Part shown: positions 33,778-45,373 of the stretch, piece after piece
How positions within the stretch are numbered: position 1 is the first letter of the stretch
Layout: every line of letters starts with the position of its first letter
Assembly: GCF_036014115.1 (NCBI RefSeq)
Contig: NZ_CP107913.1
Span: forward strand, 2,166,001 to 2,230,000
Direction of reading: 5' to 3'
From: Streptomyces sp. NBC_00448
GTDB lineage: Bacteria > Actinomycetota > Actinomycetes > Streptomycetales > Streptomycetaceae
Length of the DNA stretch: 64,000 nucleotides
Notes under the pieces: model-generated
Database searches by the model: none
What the model was told of the DNA's origin: nothing
The model's input: the letters and a program-made list of their open reading frames with translations, nothing else
Position numbers and translations under genes: made by a program

Positions 33778-36411
33778 TCAGAAAGCCGGGAGCTCGCCGG
33801 CCCGGAGCAGGCGGCGGGCGGCGGCGCGCTGGAGGTCGGCGCCCCCGGAGTCGCCGAGGTGCTGGAGCGCGTCGGCCAGCCGCAGCAGCACCGCGGCCTC
33901 CAACCGGCGCTCGCCGACCTGGCGGGCGTAGTACAGCGCGTCCCGGCACGTGCGCAGGGCGTCCTCGGGCAGCCCGGCGTACTCCTGGACCCGGGCCGCC
34001 TCGACCAGCGCCCGGGCCTGCGAGGCGAGGTCACCGAGCCTGCGGTGCGTCCCGGCCGCCGCGCGCCACTCCCGCAGTGCCTGGGCGTGGCTGCCGAGGT
34101 ACGTCAGGACGGCGCCGATCCGGGCGTGCAGCCGTGCCTGGTCGACGAGTTCGCCGCGGCCCTGGCGCAGCGCGAGCGCGCGGCCGAACCAGTCCCCGGC
34201 CCGCGACAGGTCACCCAGTTCGAGGTAGCAACCGCCGATCGCCTCCAGCACGCGGCCCTCGGCCCCGGTGTCGTCGGCGGCGCGGGCGGCTTCGAGCGCC
34301 TTGCGGTACGCGGTGACGGCGTGGTCGGTCCGGCCCGCTTCCGCGTCCAGGTCGGCGAGGTTGATCAGCGCGGCGGCCTTCTCGCGCGGCAGGCGGCGGC
34401 GCTCGGCGACGGTGAGGGCCAGGGTGTGCAGTTCGTAGCGGTCCGCGCGCGCCGAGGGGCGGCGCGGCCCGGCACCCGCACCGGGGCGGCCGGGCAGGCC
34501 CGTCGCTCCGGGGCCCGGCCCGCCCGGGGGCATGGCGAGCAGGGCGCGGACCAGGGCGGCGATCAGCCGGCGGGCGAGGGTGTCGAGTTCGCCGTCGGCC
34601 ACGGCGGCGCGGGCCGCGGCCATCAGCGCCGGGCGGCGGGCCAGCAGCCAGTCGGCCGCGGCGGCGGGTGAGGCGAACCGTACGGTGCCCGGCAGCGCGT
34701 CGGTGCCGCCCTCGCGGGCCAGCGCGACCCGGCACGACTCCAGCAGCCGTACGGTCCGCTCCAGCATCCGGGCCCGGGCCAGGGTGATGTCCTGCGGGCG
34801 GTCGGTGCCGGCCAGCAGCGCGCGCAGCAGCGGTTCGAGGCAGCCCGGCACCCGGTACAGGCCGTCGGCGGCGCCGCGGACCAGCAGCGCGGAGTCGGCG
34901 AGGCCGGCCAAGGCGCGGTCGGCGGCGTCCACCGCGCAGCCGGCCAGCGCGGAGGCGACATGGGCGTCGATGCTGCCGGCCGGGGCGAGCACGAGGCTGC
35001 GCAGGAGGCGGGCGACGGCGGGCGGAAGGGTGCCGTAGGCCGCCCGGAAGGCGCGCAGCAGTTCGGCCGGCGCTGCGGGGCGGCGTACGGCGGCGGGCTG
35101 CTCGGGGGCCGCGCCACCGTCCGGGGCGTCACCCGTGGCGGGAGCGGAAGCGGGAGGCGCGGGGGCGGCCGGCACGAGCGGGGTGTCGGGGGTGGCCCGC
35201 AGCTGGACGGCCGCCTCCGACAGGGGCATACGGGGCTGGGCCGCGAGCCAGGCGGCGGCGAGCCGCAGCGCGGTGGGGTGGCCGGTCAGCTCCTGCACGA
35301 GCGTCTCGGCGGCGCGTGGGTCGTTGGTGACCCGGGTGTCGCCGATGGTGTGGGCGAGCAGCGCGAGCGCGGCGGGGGTGTCCAGGCCGCCGAGGGTGCA
35401 CGGGCGAACGTCGGGGATGCCGGACAGCGGGCCGTCGGCGGTCGCCACCACCAGGCTGCCGGGCGACTCGGGCAGCAGCCCGGAGAGTTGGTCGGCGCGC
35501 GCCACGTCGTCGAGGACGAGCAGCAGCCGGCGCCCGGTGGTGGCGGAGCGCAGGACGGCCACCGGGTCGGCGGCGGTCTCCGGCCGGGACGCGGTGTCGG
35601 CGCGGCCGGGAGCCGCCTGCCCGGGCACCGCGGGACGGCCGGCGGCGGGCCGCCGCGCGGTGAGGGCCCGCAGGAGCGCGCGGGCGGTGTCCTCGGCGGG
35701 CACGGGGGCGCCGTCGGTGTCGGTGAGCCGGAGGAAGTACTGCCCGTCCGGGTACGCCGCCGCGACCTCCCGGGCCAGCTTGACCGCCAGCTCGGTGCGC
35801 CCGGTGCCGGGGCGGCCGACCACCAGCAGCACCCGGCCGCGGTCCGGCTGCTTCCCGCCGGTCACGGCGAGCCCGGGCCGCACGATGTCGGCCCGCAACT
35901 GGGCGAGTTCCCGCTCGCGTCCCACGAAGTACGCGGCCGGCTCGGGCAGTTCGCGCGCGGCCACGGTGCCGACGGGTTCAACGGCGGGAGGAGGGGGCGG
36001 GCCGCCTGCGGGCGGGGAGACCGGCGGGGCCGGCGCGGCGGCCGGCGGGTGCGGCGGCCGGGGCGGCACCGAAGAGGCCGGTACGGGGACGGCCGCCGGT
36101 ACGGGGACAGCCGTACGTACAGGTACGGCCGCCGGTACGGGCGCCCCCACCGGCTCAGGTGTCCCCACCGGCTCGGGTGCCTCCACCGGCTCGGGTGCCT
36201 CCACCCGCTGGGCTCCCTCAGCCGGCTCGGGTTCCTGCGCCGACCGCTCGGGCTCCGCCGCGGCCGGGGCGCCCTCCGTCGCCGCCCGCTCCGGTTCCTG
36301 CACCGGTTCCGGGTCCGCCGGGGCCCCCGGGGACCGCTCGGGCGCAGGGCTCCCCGTCTCGTCGGTGCTCCCCGCAGGGGACCGTCGCGGGTCGAGGGCC
36401 TGGTCCGGCAC
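33778..36411 (-). CDS. STAND-type NTPase with TPR C-terminus and altered P-loop
   Basis: An 877-residue AfsR/NB-ARC-like protein without the SARP DNA-binding domain. Residues 1-150 are a Pro/Glu/Val repeat region (PEPVEAPEPVGTPEPVG). The NTPase follows: a linker YFVGRERELAQLRADIV, then the P-loop VVGRPGTGRTELAVKLA near 200, Walker B LLLVLDDVARADQL, and an NB-ARC-like PTALRLAAAWL. The C-terminal 200 residues are TPR helices (ALINLADLDAEAGRTDHAVT, YRKALEAARA). The P-loop lysine is arginine (GTGRT), so nucleotide hydrolysis may be weak. GTG 36411 is preceded by GGGAG. Role unknown; signalling scaffold is plausible. Confidence 0.82.
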   Translation of the reverse strand: MPDQALDPRRSPAGSTDETGSPAPERSPGAPADPEPVQEPERAATEGAPAAAEPERSAQEPEPAEGAQRVEAPEPVEAPEPVGTPEPVGAPVPAAVPVRTAVPVPAAVPVPASSVPPRPPHPPAAAPAPPVSPPAGGPPPPPAVEPVGTVAARELPEPAAYFVGRERELAQLRADIVRPGLAVTGGKQPDRGRVLLVVGRPGTGRTELAVKLAREVAAAYPDGQYFLRLTDTDGAPVPAEDTARALLRALTARRPAAGRPAVPGQAAPGRADTASRPETAADPVAVLRSATTGRRLLLVLDDVARADQLSGLLPESPGSLVVATADGPLSGIPDVRPCTLGGLDTPAALALLAHTIGDTRVTNDPRAAETLVQELTGHPTALRLAAAWLAAQPRMPLSEAAVQLRATPDTPLVPAAPAPPASAPATGDAPDGGAAPEQPAAVRRPAAPAELLRAFRAAYGTLPPAVARLLRSLVLAPAGSIDAHVASALAGCAVDAADRALAGLADSALLVRGAADGLYRVPGCLEPLLRALLAGTDRPQDITLARARMLERTVRLLESCRVALAREGGTDALPGTVRFASPAAAADWLLARRPALMAAARAAVADGELDTLARRLIAALVRALLAMPPGGPGPGATGLPGRPGAGAGPRRPSARADRYELHTLALTVAERRRLPREKAAALINLADLDAEAGRTDHAVTAYRKALEAARAADDTGAEGRVLEAIGGCYLELGDLSRAGDWFGRALALRQGRGELVDQARLHARIGAVLTYLGSHAQALREWRAAAGTHRRLGDLASQARALVEAARVQEYAGLPEDALRTCRDALYYARQVGERRLEAAVLLRLADALQHLGDSGGADLQRAAARRLLRAGELPAF

Positions 36412-36556
36412 TGGCGCACTCCCGGAGGTGAGGTGGTGCCCCGGGAAGGGGGCGCGTCGAGCCTAGTTCACGCCCGGCACCGCGCCCCCGGGTCCGTGGC
36501 CGACAGGGGCGCCAATGATCACCCTTTCAGCTCTCCGCGCGCCCGCCTGACCGCCC

Positions 36557-37180
36557 TCACGCGGTGAACGGCCGCGCCGGCCACGGCGACTCCGCCGGGC
36601 GCAGCGCGTCCACCCCGCCCGAGGCGAGCGCGGCGTTGAGCGCGAGCACCCCGACCACCAGGCAGCTGTTGTGGAGTTCGCCGGCCAGCACCCCCTGGAC
36701 CAGCTCGGCCAGCGGCACCCGGGCGTACTCCAGGTCGGCTTCTTCCTCACTGACCTCGAAGCGCTCGCCCTCGGCCTCGGAGACACCGCGGGCCAGGAAG
36801 ACCCGGACCGCCTCGTCGGAGCCGCCGGGGGTGGTGTAGACGTCGGCGAGCACGCTCCACTCCTCGGCCTTGACGTGCGCCTCCTCGTACAGCTCGCGCT
36901 GGGCGGCGTGCAGCGGATTCTCGCCGGGGATGTCGAGCAGTCCGGCGGGGATCTCCCACAGCTTCTGCCGGACCGGGTGCCGGTACTGCTTGAGCACCAG
37001 GACGCGGTCGGCGTCGTCGAGGGCGAGGACCGCCACGGAACCGGGGTGGACCTGGTAGTCACGGCTGACGGTGGAGCCGTCGGGCATCACCACCTGGTCG
37101 GTGCGCACACCGGTCTTCTTGCCGGTGAAGGGCGTGGAGGTGGCCGTGACCTGCCACTCCTGCGGAGTGTCCTGGAGCAT
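36557..37180 (-). CDS. NUDIX hydrolase, ADP-ribose pyrophosphatase type
   Basis: A 207-residue NUDIX enzyme, probably hydrolysing ADP-ribose to AMP and ribose 5-phosphate. The NUDIX box is GLLDIPGENPLHAAQRELYE followed by EAHV, with the C-terminal marker LADVYTTPGGSDEAVRVFLA typical of ADP-ribose hydrolases. GGAAGG lies upstream of ATG 37180. It is 53 bp downstream of pyrG on the same strand; the pyrG-NUDIX pairing is common across actinobacteria. Confidence 0.92.
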   Translation of the reverse strand: MLQDTPQEWQVTATSTPFTGKKTGVRTDQVVMPDGSTVSRDYQVHPGSVAVLALDDADRVLVLKQYRHPVRQKLWEIPAGLLDIPGENPLHAAQRELYEEAHVKAEEWSVLADVYTTPGGSDEAVRVFLARGVSEAEGERFEVSEEEADLEYARVPLAELVQGVLAGELHNSCLVVGVLALNAALASGGVDALRPAESPWPARPFTA

Positions 37181-37233
37181 GCTGCGCCTTCCGGGGTGTC
37201 AGGGGGTCGGATCGACGGGAGAGCAGCCGGCGG

Positions 37234-39448
<2,215 letters not shown>

Positions 39449-41263
39449 GTGGCCGGGCGTATCGAGGACTACGCACTCATCGGTGACATGCAGACCGCCG
39501 CACTGGTCTGCAGGGACGGCACCGTCGATTGGCTGTGCCTGCCGCGGTTCGACTCGCCGGCGGTCTTCGCCGGCCTGCTCGGCACCGACCAGCACGGCTT
39601 CTGGCGGATCGGCCCGGCCGTCGCCGAGGGCGCGAAGACGCCGGACGCGACACGCCGCCATTACCGCGGCGAGTCGCTGGTCCTGGAGTCGGAGTGGGAC
39701 ACCCGCACCGGCACGGTCCGGGTGACCGACTTCATGCCGCCGCGCGACGGCGCGCCGCAGGTGATCCGGATAGTGGAGGGCGTCAGCGGCCGGGTGCCGA
39801 TGCGCTCCTCCCTGCGGATGCGCTTCTCCTACGGCCAGATCGTGCCGTGGGTGCAGCAGGTCGGGGACCGCACGGTCGCGGTGGCCGGCCCCGACTCAGT
39901 GTGGCTGGACACCGATGTCGAGACCTACGGTGAAGACCTGACCACGTACAGCGACTTCACCGTCTCGCCCGGCGACCGGGTCTGCTTCACCATCAGCTGG
40001 GAGCCGTCGCACAAGCCGCAGCCCCCGTTGCCCGACCCGCTCGCCTCGCTCGCCGCGACCGAGGACTTCTGGCGGGAGTGGGTCGAGCAGTGCACCTACA
40101 CCGGCCCCTACCGGGAGGCCGTGATCCGCTCCCTGATCACGCTCAAGGCCCTCACCTACGGGCCGACCGGCGGGATCGTCGCCGCGCCCACCACCTCCCT
40201 GCCGGAGGACATCGGCGGGGTGCGCAACTGGGACTACCGCTTCACCTGGCTGCGGGACGCCGCGATCACGCTGTCCTCGCTGCTGCGCACCGGCTACCGC
40301 GAAGAGGCCCGCGCCTGGCGCGAGTGGCTGCTGCGCGCGGTGGCCGGCGACCCGGAGAACCTCCAGATCATGTACGGCATCGCCGGCGAGCGTGAGCTGG
40401 GCGAGAACATGCTGCACTGGCTGCCCGGATACGAGGGCTCCTCGCCGGTCCGGGTCGGCAACGGCGCCGCCCACCAGCTCCAGCTCGACGTCTACGGCGA
40501 GGTCACCGAGGCGCTGCACCTGGGCCACATGACCGGCCTGGCCCGCAACGACTACGCGAGCGTGCTCCAGCTCAGGCTGATCCGCTACCTGGAGAAGCAC
40601 TGGATGGAGCCCGACGAGGGCATCTGGGAGGTGCGCGGCCCGCGCCGCCACTTCGTGCACTCCAAGGTGATGGCCTGGGTGGCCGTCGACCGCACCGTCA
40701 AGCTCATCGAGTCCGGCGAGATCGACGGCCCGCTGGAAGAGCTGAAGGAACTGCGCGACGAGATCCACTACGACGTGTGCGAGAAGGGCTACGACCGGGA
40801 GCGCAACACCTTCACCCAGTCCTACGGCTCGCGCGAGCTCGACGCCTCGCTGCTGCTCATCCCGCAGATGGGCTTCCTTCCCCCGGACGACAAGCGGGTG
40901 ATCGGCACCATCGAGGCGATCCAGCGGGAGCTGTCCACGGAGGACGGGTTCGTGCTGCGCTACCCGACCTCGCGCAGTGACGCCAGCGGCGACGAGAACC
41001 TCGACGGGCTGCCCGGCGACGAAGGGGCCTTCCTCGCCTGCTCGTTCTGGCTCGCCGACGACCTCGCGATGATCGGCCGCGTGCAGGAGGCCCGCCGCCT
41101 CTTCGAGAAGCTGCTCGCGCTCCGCAACGACCTCGGGTTGCTCGCGGAGGAGTGGGACCCGCGCCGCCAACGCCAGGTCGGGAACTTCCCGCAGGCGTTC
41201 AGCCACGTGCCCCTCATCGACACCGCCCTCCGCCTCACCGCCTGCGGCGCCTTCCAGGCGTAG
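39449..41263 (+). CDS. Glycoside hydrolase family 15 protein (glucoamylase/trehalase-like)
   Basis: A cytosolic GH15 enzyme of 604 residues. The N-terminal beta-sandwich begins GRIEDYALIGDMQTAALVCR, then DGTVDWLCLPRFDSPAVF. The (alpha/alpha)6 barrel carries GGVRNWDYRFTWLRDAAITL, VRVGNGAAHQLQLDVYGEV, and the C-terminal DEGAFLACSFWLADDLAMIG. There is no signal peptide. Actinomycete members include true trehalases as well as alpha-glucosidases; the substrate is undecided. GTG 39449 is chosen because GGAG lies about 6 bp upstream and the conserved region starts there. It is alone on its strand between pyrG and a convergent glycosyltransferase. Confidence 0.92.
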   Translation: MAGRIEDYALIGDMQTAALVCRDGTVDWLCLPRFDSPAVFAGLLGTDQHGFWRIGPAVAEGAKTPDATRRHYRGESLVLESEWDTRTGTVRVTDFMPPRDGAPQVIRIVEGVSGRVPMRSSLRMRFSYGQIVPWVQQVGDRTVAVAGPDSVWLDTDVETYGEDLTTYSDFTVSPGDRVCFTISWEPSHKPQPPLPDPLASLAATEDFWREWVEQCTYTGPYREAVIRSLITLKALTYGPTGGIVAAPTTSLPEDIGGVRNWDYRFTWLRDAAITLSSLLRTGYREEARAWREWLLRAVAGDPENLQIMYGIAGERELGENMLHWLPGYEGSSPVRVGNGAAHQLQLDVYGEVTEALHLGHMTGLARNDYASVLQLRLIRYLEKHWMEPDEGIWEVRGPRRHFVHSKVMAWVAVDRTVKLIESGEIDGPLEELKELRDEIHYDVCEKGYDRERNTFTQSYGSRELDASLLLIPQMGFLPPDDKRVIGTIEAIQRELSTEDGFVLRYPTSRSDASGDENLDGLPGDEGAFLACSFWLADDLAMIGRVQEARRLFEKLLALRNDLGLLAEEWDPRRQRQVGNFPQAFSHVPLIDTALRLTACGAFQA

Positions 41264-41309
41264 GGGGTGCCCCCGCCCCTCCGGGGTGGGTGGTGCCGTC
41301 GGTTCAGTG

Positions 41310-41325
41310 ACCACCTGCCGGTGGT
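41310..41325. terminator. Weak hairpin between convergent GH15 and GT4 genes
   Basis: ACCACC pairs with GGTGGT across TGCC. The flanks also hold a long-range inverted repeat GGGTGCCCC (near 41265) and GGGGCACCC (near 41369). Possibly a bidirectional terminator. Confidence 0.35.
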
Positions 41326-41380
41326 GGGCCCTGGTTCTGCGCGGCTCCTTCCGCGAACAGAGCGCAGGGGCACCCGGGGG

Positions 41381-42508
41381 TCAGGGGCCCGTCAGCTCGT
41401 CGTAGACGCTGAGGACTTGGGCCACGGTGTCGTCCTCGGTGGGCCAGGTGGCCGCCTGGGCGCGGCCGGCGATCGCGAGGGCGGTGCGCCGGTCCTGGTC
41501 GGCGAGGAGATCGGTGACCGCGCGGGCGAAGACGTACGGGTCGCCATAAGGGACGAGCAGGGCCGCGTCGCCGACGAGTTCGGGGGTGCCACCGACCGCG
41601 GTGGCGACCAGGGGGACGCCGGCGTACAACGCCTCCTGCGCGATCAGGGGGCGGCCCTCCCAGCGGCTGGGCAGCACCACGAGGTCGGCGGCGGAGAGCA
41701 GTTCGGGGACGTCGTCGCGCCGACCGAGCAGCACCGCCGGCAACTTCTCGGCGTCGATGCGGTGTTCCAGCGCCGCCCGCTCCTGCCCCTCCCCCGCGAT
41801 CACCAGTAGCGGCCGCAGTTCGGAGTCGGCCCAGTGCGCGGCCGCCGTCAGCAGGAAGTCGTACCCCTTGGAGGGTTCGAGGCGGCCCACCGCCAGCAGC
41901 AGCGGCCGTTCCTCGGCACCGAACTCGGCCCGGACCCGCTGCTTTCTGCGCTCCCCGTCGGCGGGCGGCATCGGCGGACGGGCCTGCGGTCTCGGTACGG
42001 CCGCGGGCGCCAGCCGCACGTCGTGGGCGCCGTGGCCGCGGGCCCGGTCGACCAGGTCGGAGGAGACCCCGAGCACCACGGTGGCCGCGCGTACCGCCCG
42101 GCGTTCCAGCCAGCGCGCCATCATCCCGGCCCTGCCCTGGGCGGGTGTCTCCCCGCCGTGCCAGGTCACGACCAGCGGCACCCGGCGGCCGCCGAGCGCG
42201 AGGGCGGCGAGCAACCCGGCCCGCAGGCCGTGCGCGTGGACCACGCTCGCGCCGGCGCAGGCGGACCGCAGCGCCGCGACCGCGGGGGCGTCGGCGGCCG
42301 CGGAACGGCCGAGTTCGATCGGGGAGAACCGCGCACCGGCCGCCGTGAAGCCGTACTCGGCGTCGAGGCCGGCCGGACCGCAGACGGTGACGCCCACCCC
42401 GCGCGCGACGAGTCCGGCCGCCAGCGAGCGGACGTGCGCGCCCACCGCCGTGCTCAGCACGTGCACGGCGTTGAGCTGCCCCTGAACGGGGTGCGGGCTG
42501 CTGCTCAC
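41381..42508 (-). CDS. GT4-family glycosyltransferase
   Basis: A GT-B fold retaining glycosyltransferase of 375 residues. The N-terminal lobe has VGAHVRSLAAGLVARGVGVT and VVHAHGLRAGLLAALAL; the C-terminal lobe has LLAVGRLEPSKGYDFLLTAA and the E-x7-E donor motif WEGRPLIAQEALYAGVPLVA. The sugar donor and acceptor are unknown. GTG 42508 has AGGAG about 10 bp upstream. It is 132 bp downstream of a divergent MraY/WecA-like membrane protein on the same strand; a lipid-linked glycan step is an attractive joint role. Confidence 0.9.
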   Translation of the reverse strand: MSSSPHPVQGQLNAVHVLSTAVGAHVRSLAAGLVARGVGVTVCGPAGLDAEYGFTAAGARFSPIELGRSAAADAPAVAALRSACAGASVVHAHGLRAGLLAALALGGRRVPLVVTWHGGETPAQGRAGMMARWLERRAVRAATVVLGVSSDLVDRARGHGAHDVRLAPAAVPRPQARPPMPPADGERRKQRVRAEFGAEERPLLLAVGRLEPSKGYDFLLTAAAHWADSELRPLLVIAGEGQERAALEHRIDAEKLPAVLLGRRDDVPELLSAADLVVLPSRWEGRPLIAQEALYAGVPLVATAVGGTPELVGDAALLVPYGDPYVFARAVTDLLADQDRRTALAIAGRAQAATWPTEDDTVAQVLSVYDELTGP

Positions 42509-42640
42509 GCGGGCGGGGCTCCTGACTCGGCGGACGCTGCTGCGGCGGACGCGGATACGGGCGCCCGGTCCAGGATGCCAGGCCGTGGCCCTGGCCTGAC
42601 CGCCGCGGAGGGCATCCCTGCCGCCCGCCCCCGCCCGGGA

Positions 42641-43471
42641 TCACCCATACGGGTGTGCCGTACGGCCCCAGGCGTCGAACCGCCGCACCACGGGGGCCTT
42701 CCAGAACCGTTCGCCCGCGCCGACCCGGTCGCCCACCGCGGCCAGCGCGACCACCACCGCCGCGTGGGTGACCAGCGCGGTACGGCCGTCGGCGAGGGCG
42801 AGTGCCGCGCCGAGTGCCGCGCCCAGCGCGTGCGCGCCCGCGTCACCGAGCATCGTCCGCTCGTGCAGGTCGTCGCCGAGCACCGCGGCGGCCGCGCCGA
42901 GCGGTGCGGAGGCGAGCACCGCGCCCGGGCCGCGCCGCAGCAGGTTCGGCAGCCCGGCGGTGATCACGGCCTTGGCGGCGCGGCCGGGCGCCACGTCCGC
43001 GAGGTTCACCGCGTGGGCGCTGCCCGCGATGACGACGCCGGCCAGCATCTGGTCGAGCGGCCTGGCCTTGAGCAGCACGCCCGCCGCCAGGCCCGCCGCG
43101 CCGATGCCGAGCAGCTTCACGCCGCCGGAGGTCAGCCGCCGTTCCCGCAGGGCGCCGAGGTGCGCCGCGAAGCCGCGCTCGCCCGGCACGCCCTTCTGGT
43201 CGTCGTACGCCCCGCAGGCGCCGGCCGCGAGCGCGGCGCCGACCGCGGCGATCCGGGCCCGCGCGCTCACCCCGCGGGCCGCGGCCATCGCGGTCGCGGC
43301 TCCCGCGGCCGCCGCGAGGCCGCCGTACAGCTCCACACCGCGGCCGGCGTGGTTCGTGCGCTGCCACATGCGTGCCTCGACGGGTGGCCTGCGGCGCAGT
43401 TGGCGGTAGGCCGCGCGGGTCGCCGCGGCAGCCGCGGCCCCCACCGAGAGGTGTCCGCTTCTCGGGTTCAC
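42641..43471 (-). CDS. Divergent MraY/WecA-like polyprenyl-phosphate phosphoglycosyltransferase homologue
   Basis: A 276-residue membrane protein with about 7-8 short Ala-rich spans. Three blocks align with the MraY/WecA superfamily: ACGAYDDQKG (the DD motif), SAHAVNLADVAPGRAAKAVI (the NLxDGxDGLA motif, degenerate), and TMLGDAGAHALGAALGAALA (the GDxGSxxLG motif). It is shorter than MraY (about 360) and lacks several conserved loops, so catalysis is uncertain. GTG 43471 starts it. It sits between recN and a GT4 gene, where I would expect SteA/SteB-type genes in related genomes. Confidence 0.72.
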   Translation of the reverse strand: MNPRSGHLSVGAAAAAATRAAYRQLRRRPPVEARMWQRTNHAGRGVELYGGLAAAAGAATAMAAARGVSARARIAAVGAALAAGACGAYDDQKGVPGERGFAAHLGALRERRLTSGGVKLLGIGAAGLAAGVLLKARPLDQMLAGVVIAGSAHAVNLADVAPGRAAKAVITAGLPNLLRRGPGAVLASAPLGAAAAVLGDDLHERTMLGDAGAHALGAALGAALALADGRTALVTHAAVVVALAAVGDRVGAGERFWKAPVVRRFDAWGRTAHPYG

Positions 43472-43594
43472 CGTGTCCGGCTCCTCGCCGTAGTTGGTTG
43501 CGGTCGCGTCCCCGGGCCGGGTCGCGTCCCCGGGCAGCCGGCCATCGTCAGGTGGCCCCGGACGCGACCGGAAGGGGTGGCCCGGAGGACGGGT

Positions 43595-45373
43595 TCAGCG
43601 GGACGCCTTGGCCGCGGCGAGGAGTTCCTCGGCGTGGGCGCGGCCCAGCTCCGAGTCCTCCAGCCCCGCGAGCATGCGGGACAGCTCGCGCACGCGGTCC
43701 TCCCCTTCGAGCACGGAGACACCGCTGCGGGTGACGGACCCGTCGTTGGTCTTCTCGACCAGCAACTGCCGGTCGGCGAAGGCCGCGACCTGCGGAAGGT
43801 GGGTGACCACGACGACCTGGGCGGTGCGCGCCAGCCGGGCGAGCCGCCGGCCGACCTCGACCGCCGCCTTGCCGCCGACCCCGGCGTCGACCTCGTCGAA
43901 CAGGTACGTGGGCACCGGGTCGGACCCGGCGAAGACCACTTCCACCGCGAGCATCACCCGGGACAGCTCACCGCCGGAGGCGCCCTTGGCGATGGGCCGC
44001 GCCGGCGAGCCGGGGTGCGGGGCGAGTTGGAGCTCGACCTCGTCGGCGCCGGTGGGGCCGTGCACGACCGCGCGGCCGCCGACCTCGATCCCGGTCGCCG
44101 GGTCGGCCGCCTCGGTCTGCCGGATCGCGACGGTCACGCGGGCGTGCGGCATGGCGAGTTCGGCGAGTTCCGCGGTGACGGCGACGGCGAACCGTTCGGC
44201 CGCCTCGGTACGGGCGTCGGTGAGGTGCTGGGCGAGGTCGCCGAGTTCGGTGCGCAGCCCGTCGCGTTCCGCGGTCAGCTCCGCGATCCGCTCGTCGTCG
44301 CCTTCGAGTTCGGTGAGCCGGGTGGCGCTGCGCTCGCCCCAGGCGAGCACCGCGTCGATGCCGCCGCCCTCCCCCGCGTCGGCGGCGTCGGTGCCGTACT
44401 TGCGGACGAGGTGCGCGAGGACGGAGCGGCGCTCCTCGACGGCGGCCAGCCGCAGCGGGTCGGCGTCGAGGTTGTCGGCGTATCCGGCGAGTTCGCCCGC
44501 GACGTCGCCGGCGAGGATGCCGATCTCGCCGAGCCGCACCGCGAGGTCGGCCAGGACCGGGTCATAGGCGCTGACCGCGTCCAGAGCGCGCTGGGCGGCC
44601 GCGATCACGGTGCCCGCGTCGACGCCCTCGGGGTCCTCCGGGTTCCCGGCGAGGCCCGCGTGCGCGAGGGTGGCCGCGGAGGCGAGCGCTTCGGCGTGGC
44701 CGAGGCGTTCGGCCTCGGCGGCGAGTTCGACGTCCTCGCCCGGCAGCGGCTCGGCCGCGGAGATCTCCTCGACGCCGAAGCGGAGCAGGTCCGCCTCCTG
44801 GGCGCGTTCCCGGGCGCGGGTGGTCAGTTCGTCGAGCTGCTCGGCCACGTCCCGCAGCCGGCGGTACGCGGAGCCGTACTTCACCAGCGGCCCGGCGACG
44901 GCGTCGCCCGCGTACCGGTCCAGGGCCTCGCGCTGCCGCGCCGGGCGCAGCAGGCCCTGCTGGTCGGTCTGGCCGTGCACCGCGACGAGCTCGTCGGCGA
45001 GTTCGCCGAGCAGCCCGACCGGCACGCCCCGGCCGCCGACGTGCGCGCGGGAGCGCCCCTCGGCCGAAACGGTACGGCTGATCAGCAGGGCGCCGTCGTC
45101 CAGCTCCGCGCCCGCCTCCACGGCGCGCACCGCGGCCGGCGCCCCCGGGTCGAGGCCGATCCGGCCCTCGACCACCGCGTGCTTGGCGCCGATCCGCACC
45201 AGCGCGGGGTCGGCGCGGCCGCCGAGCAGCAGCCCCAGACTGGTGACGACCATGGTCTTGCCCGCGCCGGTCTCACCGGTCACCGCGGTGAAGCCGGGGG
45301 ACAGCTCCACCACGGCATCCTCGATGACTCCGAGCGACCGAATCCGCATTTCCTCCAACACGGATACGACCAT
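43595..45373 (-). CDS. recN: DNA repair ATPase RecN
   Basis: An SMC-like double-strand-break repair protein; 592 residues. Walker A is in PGFTAVTGETGAGKTMVVTS; coiled coils fill about 150-400; the ABC signature is GASGGELSRVMLAVEVV and Walker B TYLFDEVDAGVGGKAAVEVG. The start is uncertain: ATG 45373, GTG 45361 or ATG 45349 (TTGGAGGAA is immediately before the last). It follows nadK by about 140 bp on the same strand. Confidence 0.96.
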   Translation of the reverse strand: MVVSVLEEMRIRSLGVIEDAVVELSPGFTAVTGETGAGKTMVVTSLGLLLGGRADPALVRIGAKHAVVEGRIGLDPGAPAAVRAVEAGAELDDGALLISRTVSAEGRSRAHVGGRGVPVGLLGELADELVAVHGQTDQQGLLRPARQREALDRYAGDAVAGPLVKYGSAYRRLRDVAEQLDELTTRARERAQEADLLRFGVEEISAAEPLPGEDVELAAEAERLGHAEALASAATLAHAGLAGNPEDPEGVDAGTVIAAAQRALDAVSAYDPVLADLAVRLGEIGILAGDVAGELAGYADNLDADPLRLAAVEERRSVLAHLVRKYGTDAADAGEGGGIDAVLAWGERSATRLTELEGDDERIAELTAERDGLRTELGDLAQHLTDARTEAAERFAVAVTAELAELAMPHARVTVAIRQTEAADPATGIEVGGRAVVHGPTGADEVELQLAPHPGSPARPIAKGASGGELSRVMLAVEVVFAGSDPVPTYLFDEVDAGVGGKAAVEVGRRLARLARTAQVVVVTHLPQVAAFADRQLLVEKTNDGSVTRSGVSVLEGEDRVRELSRMLAGLEDSELGRAHAEELLAAAKASR

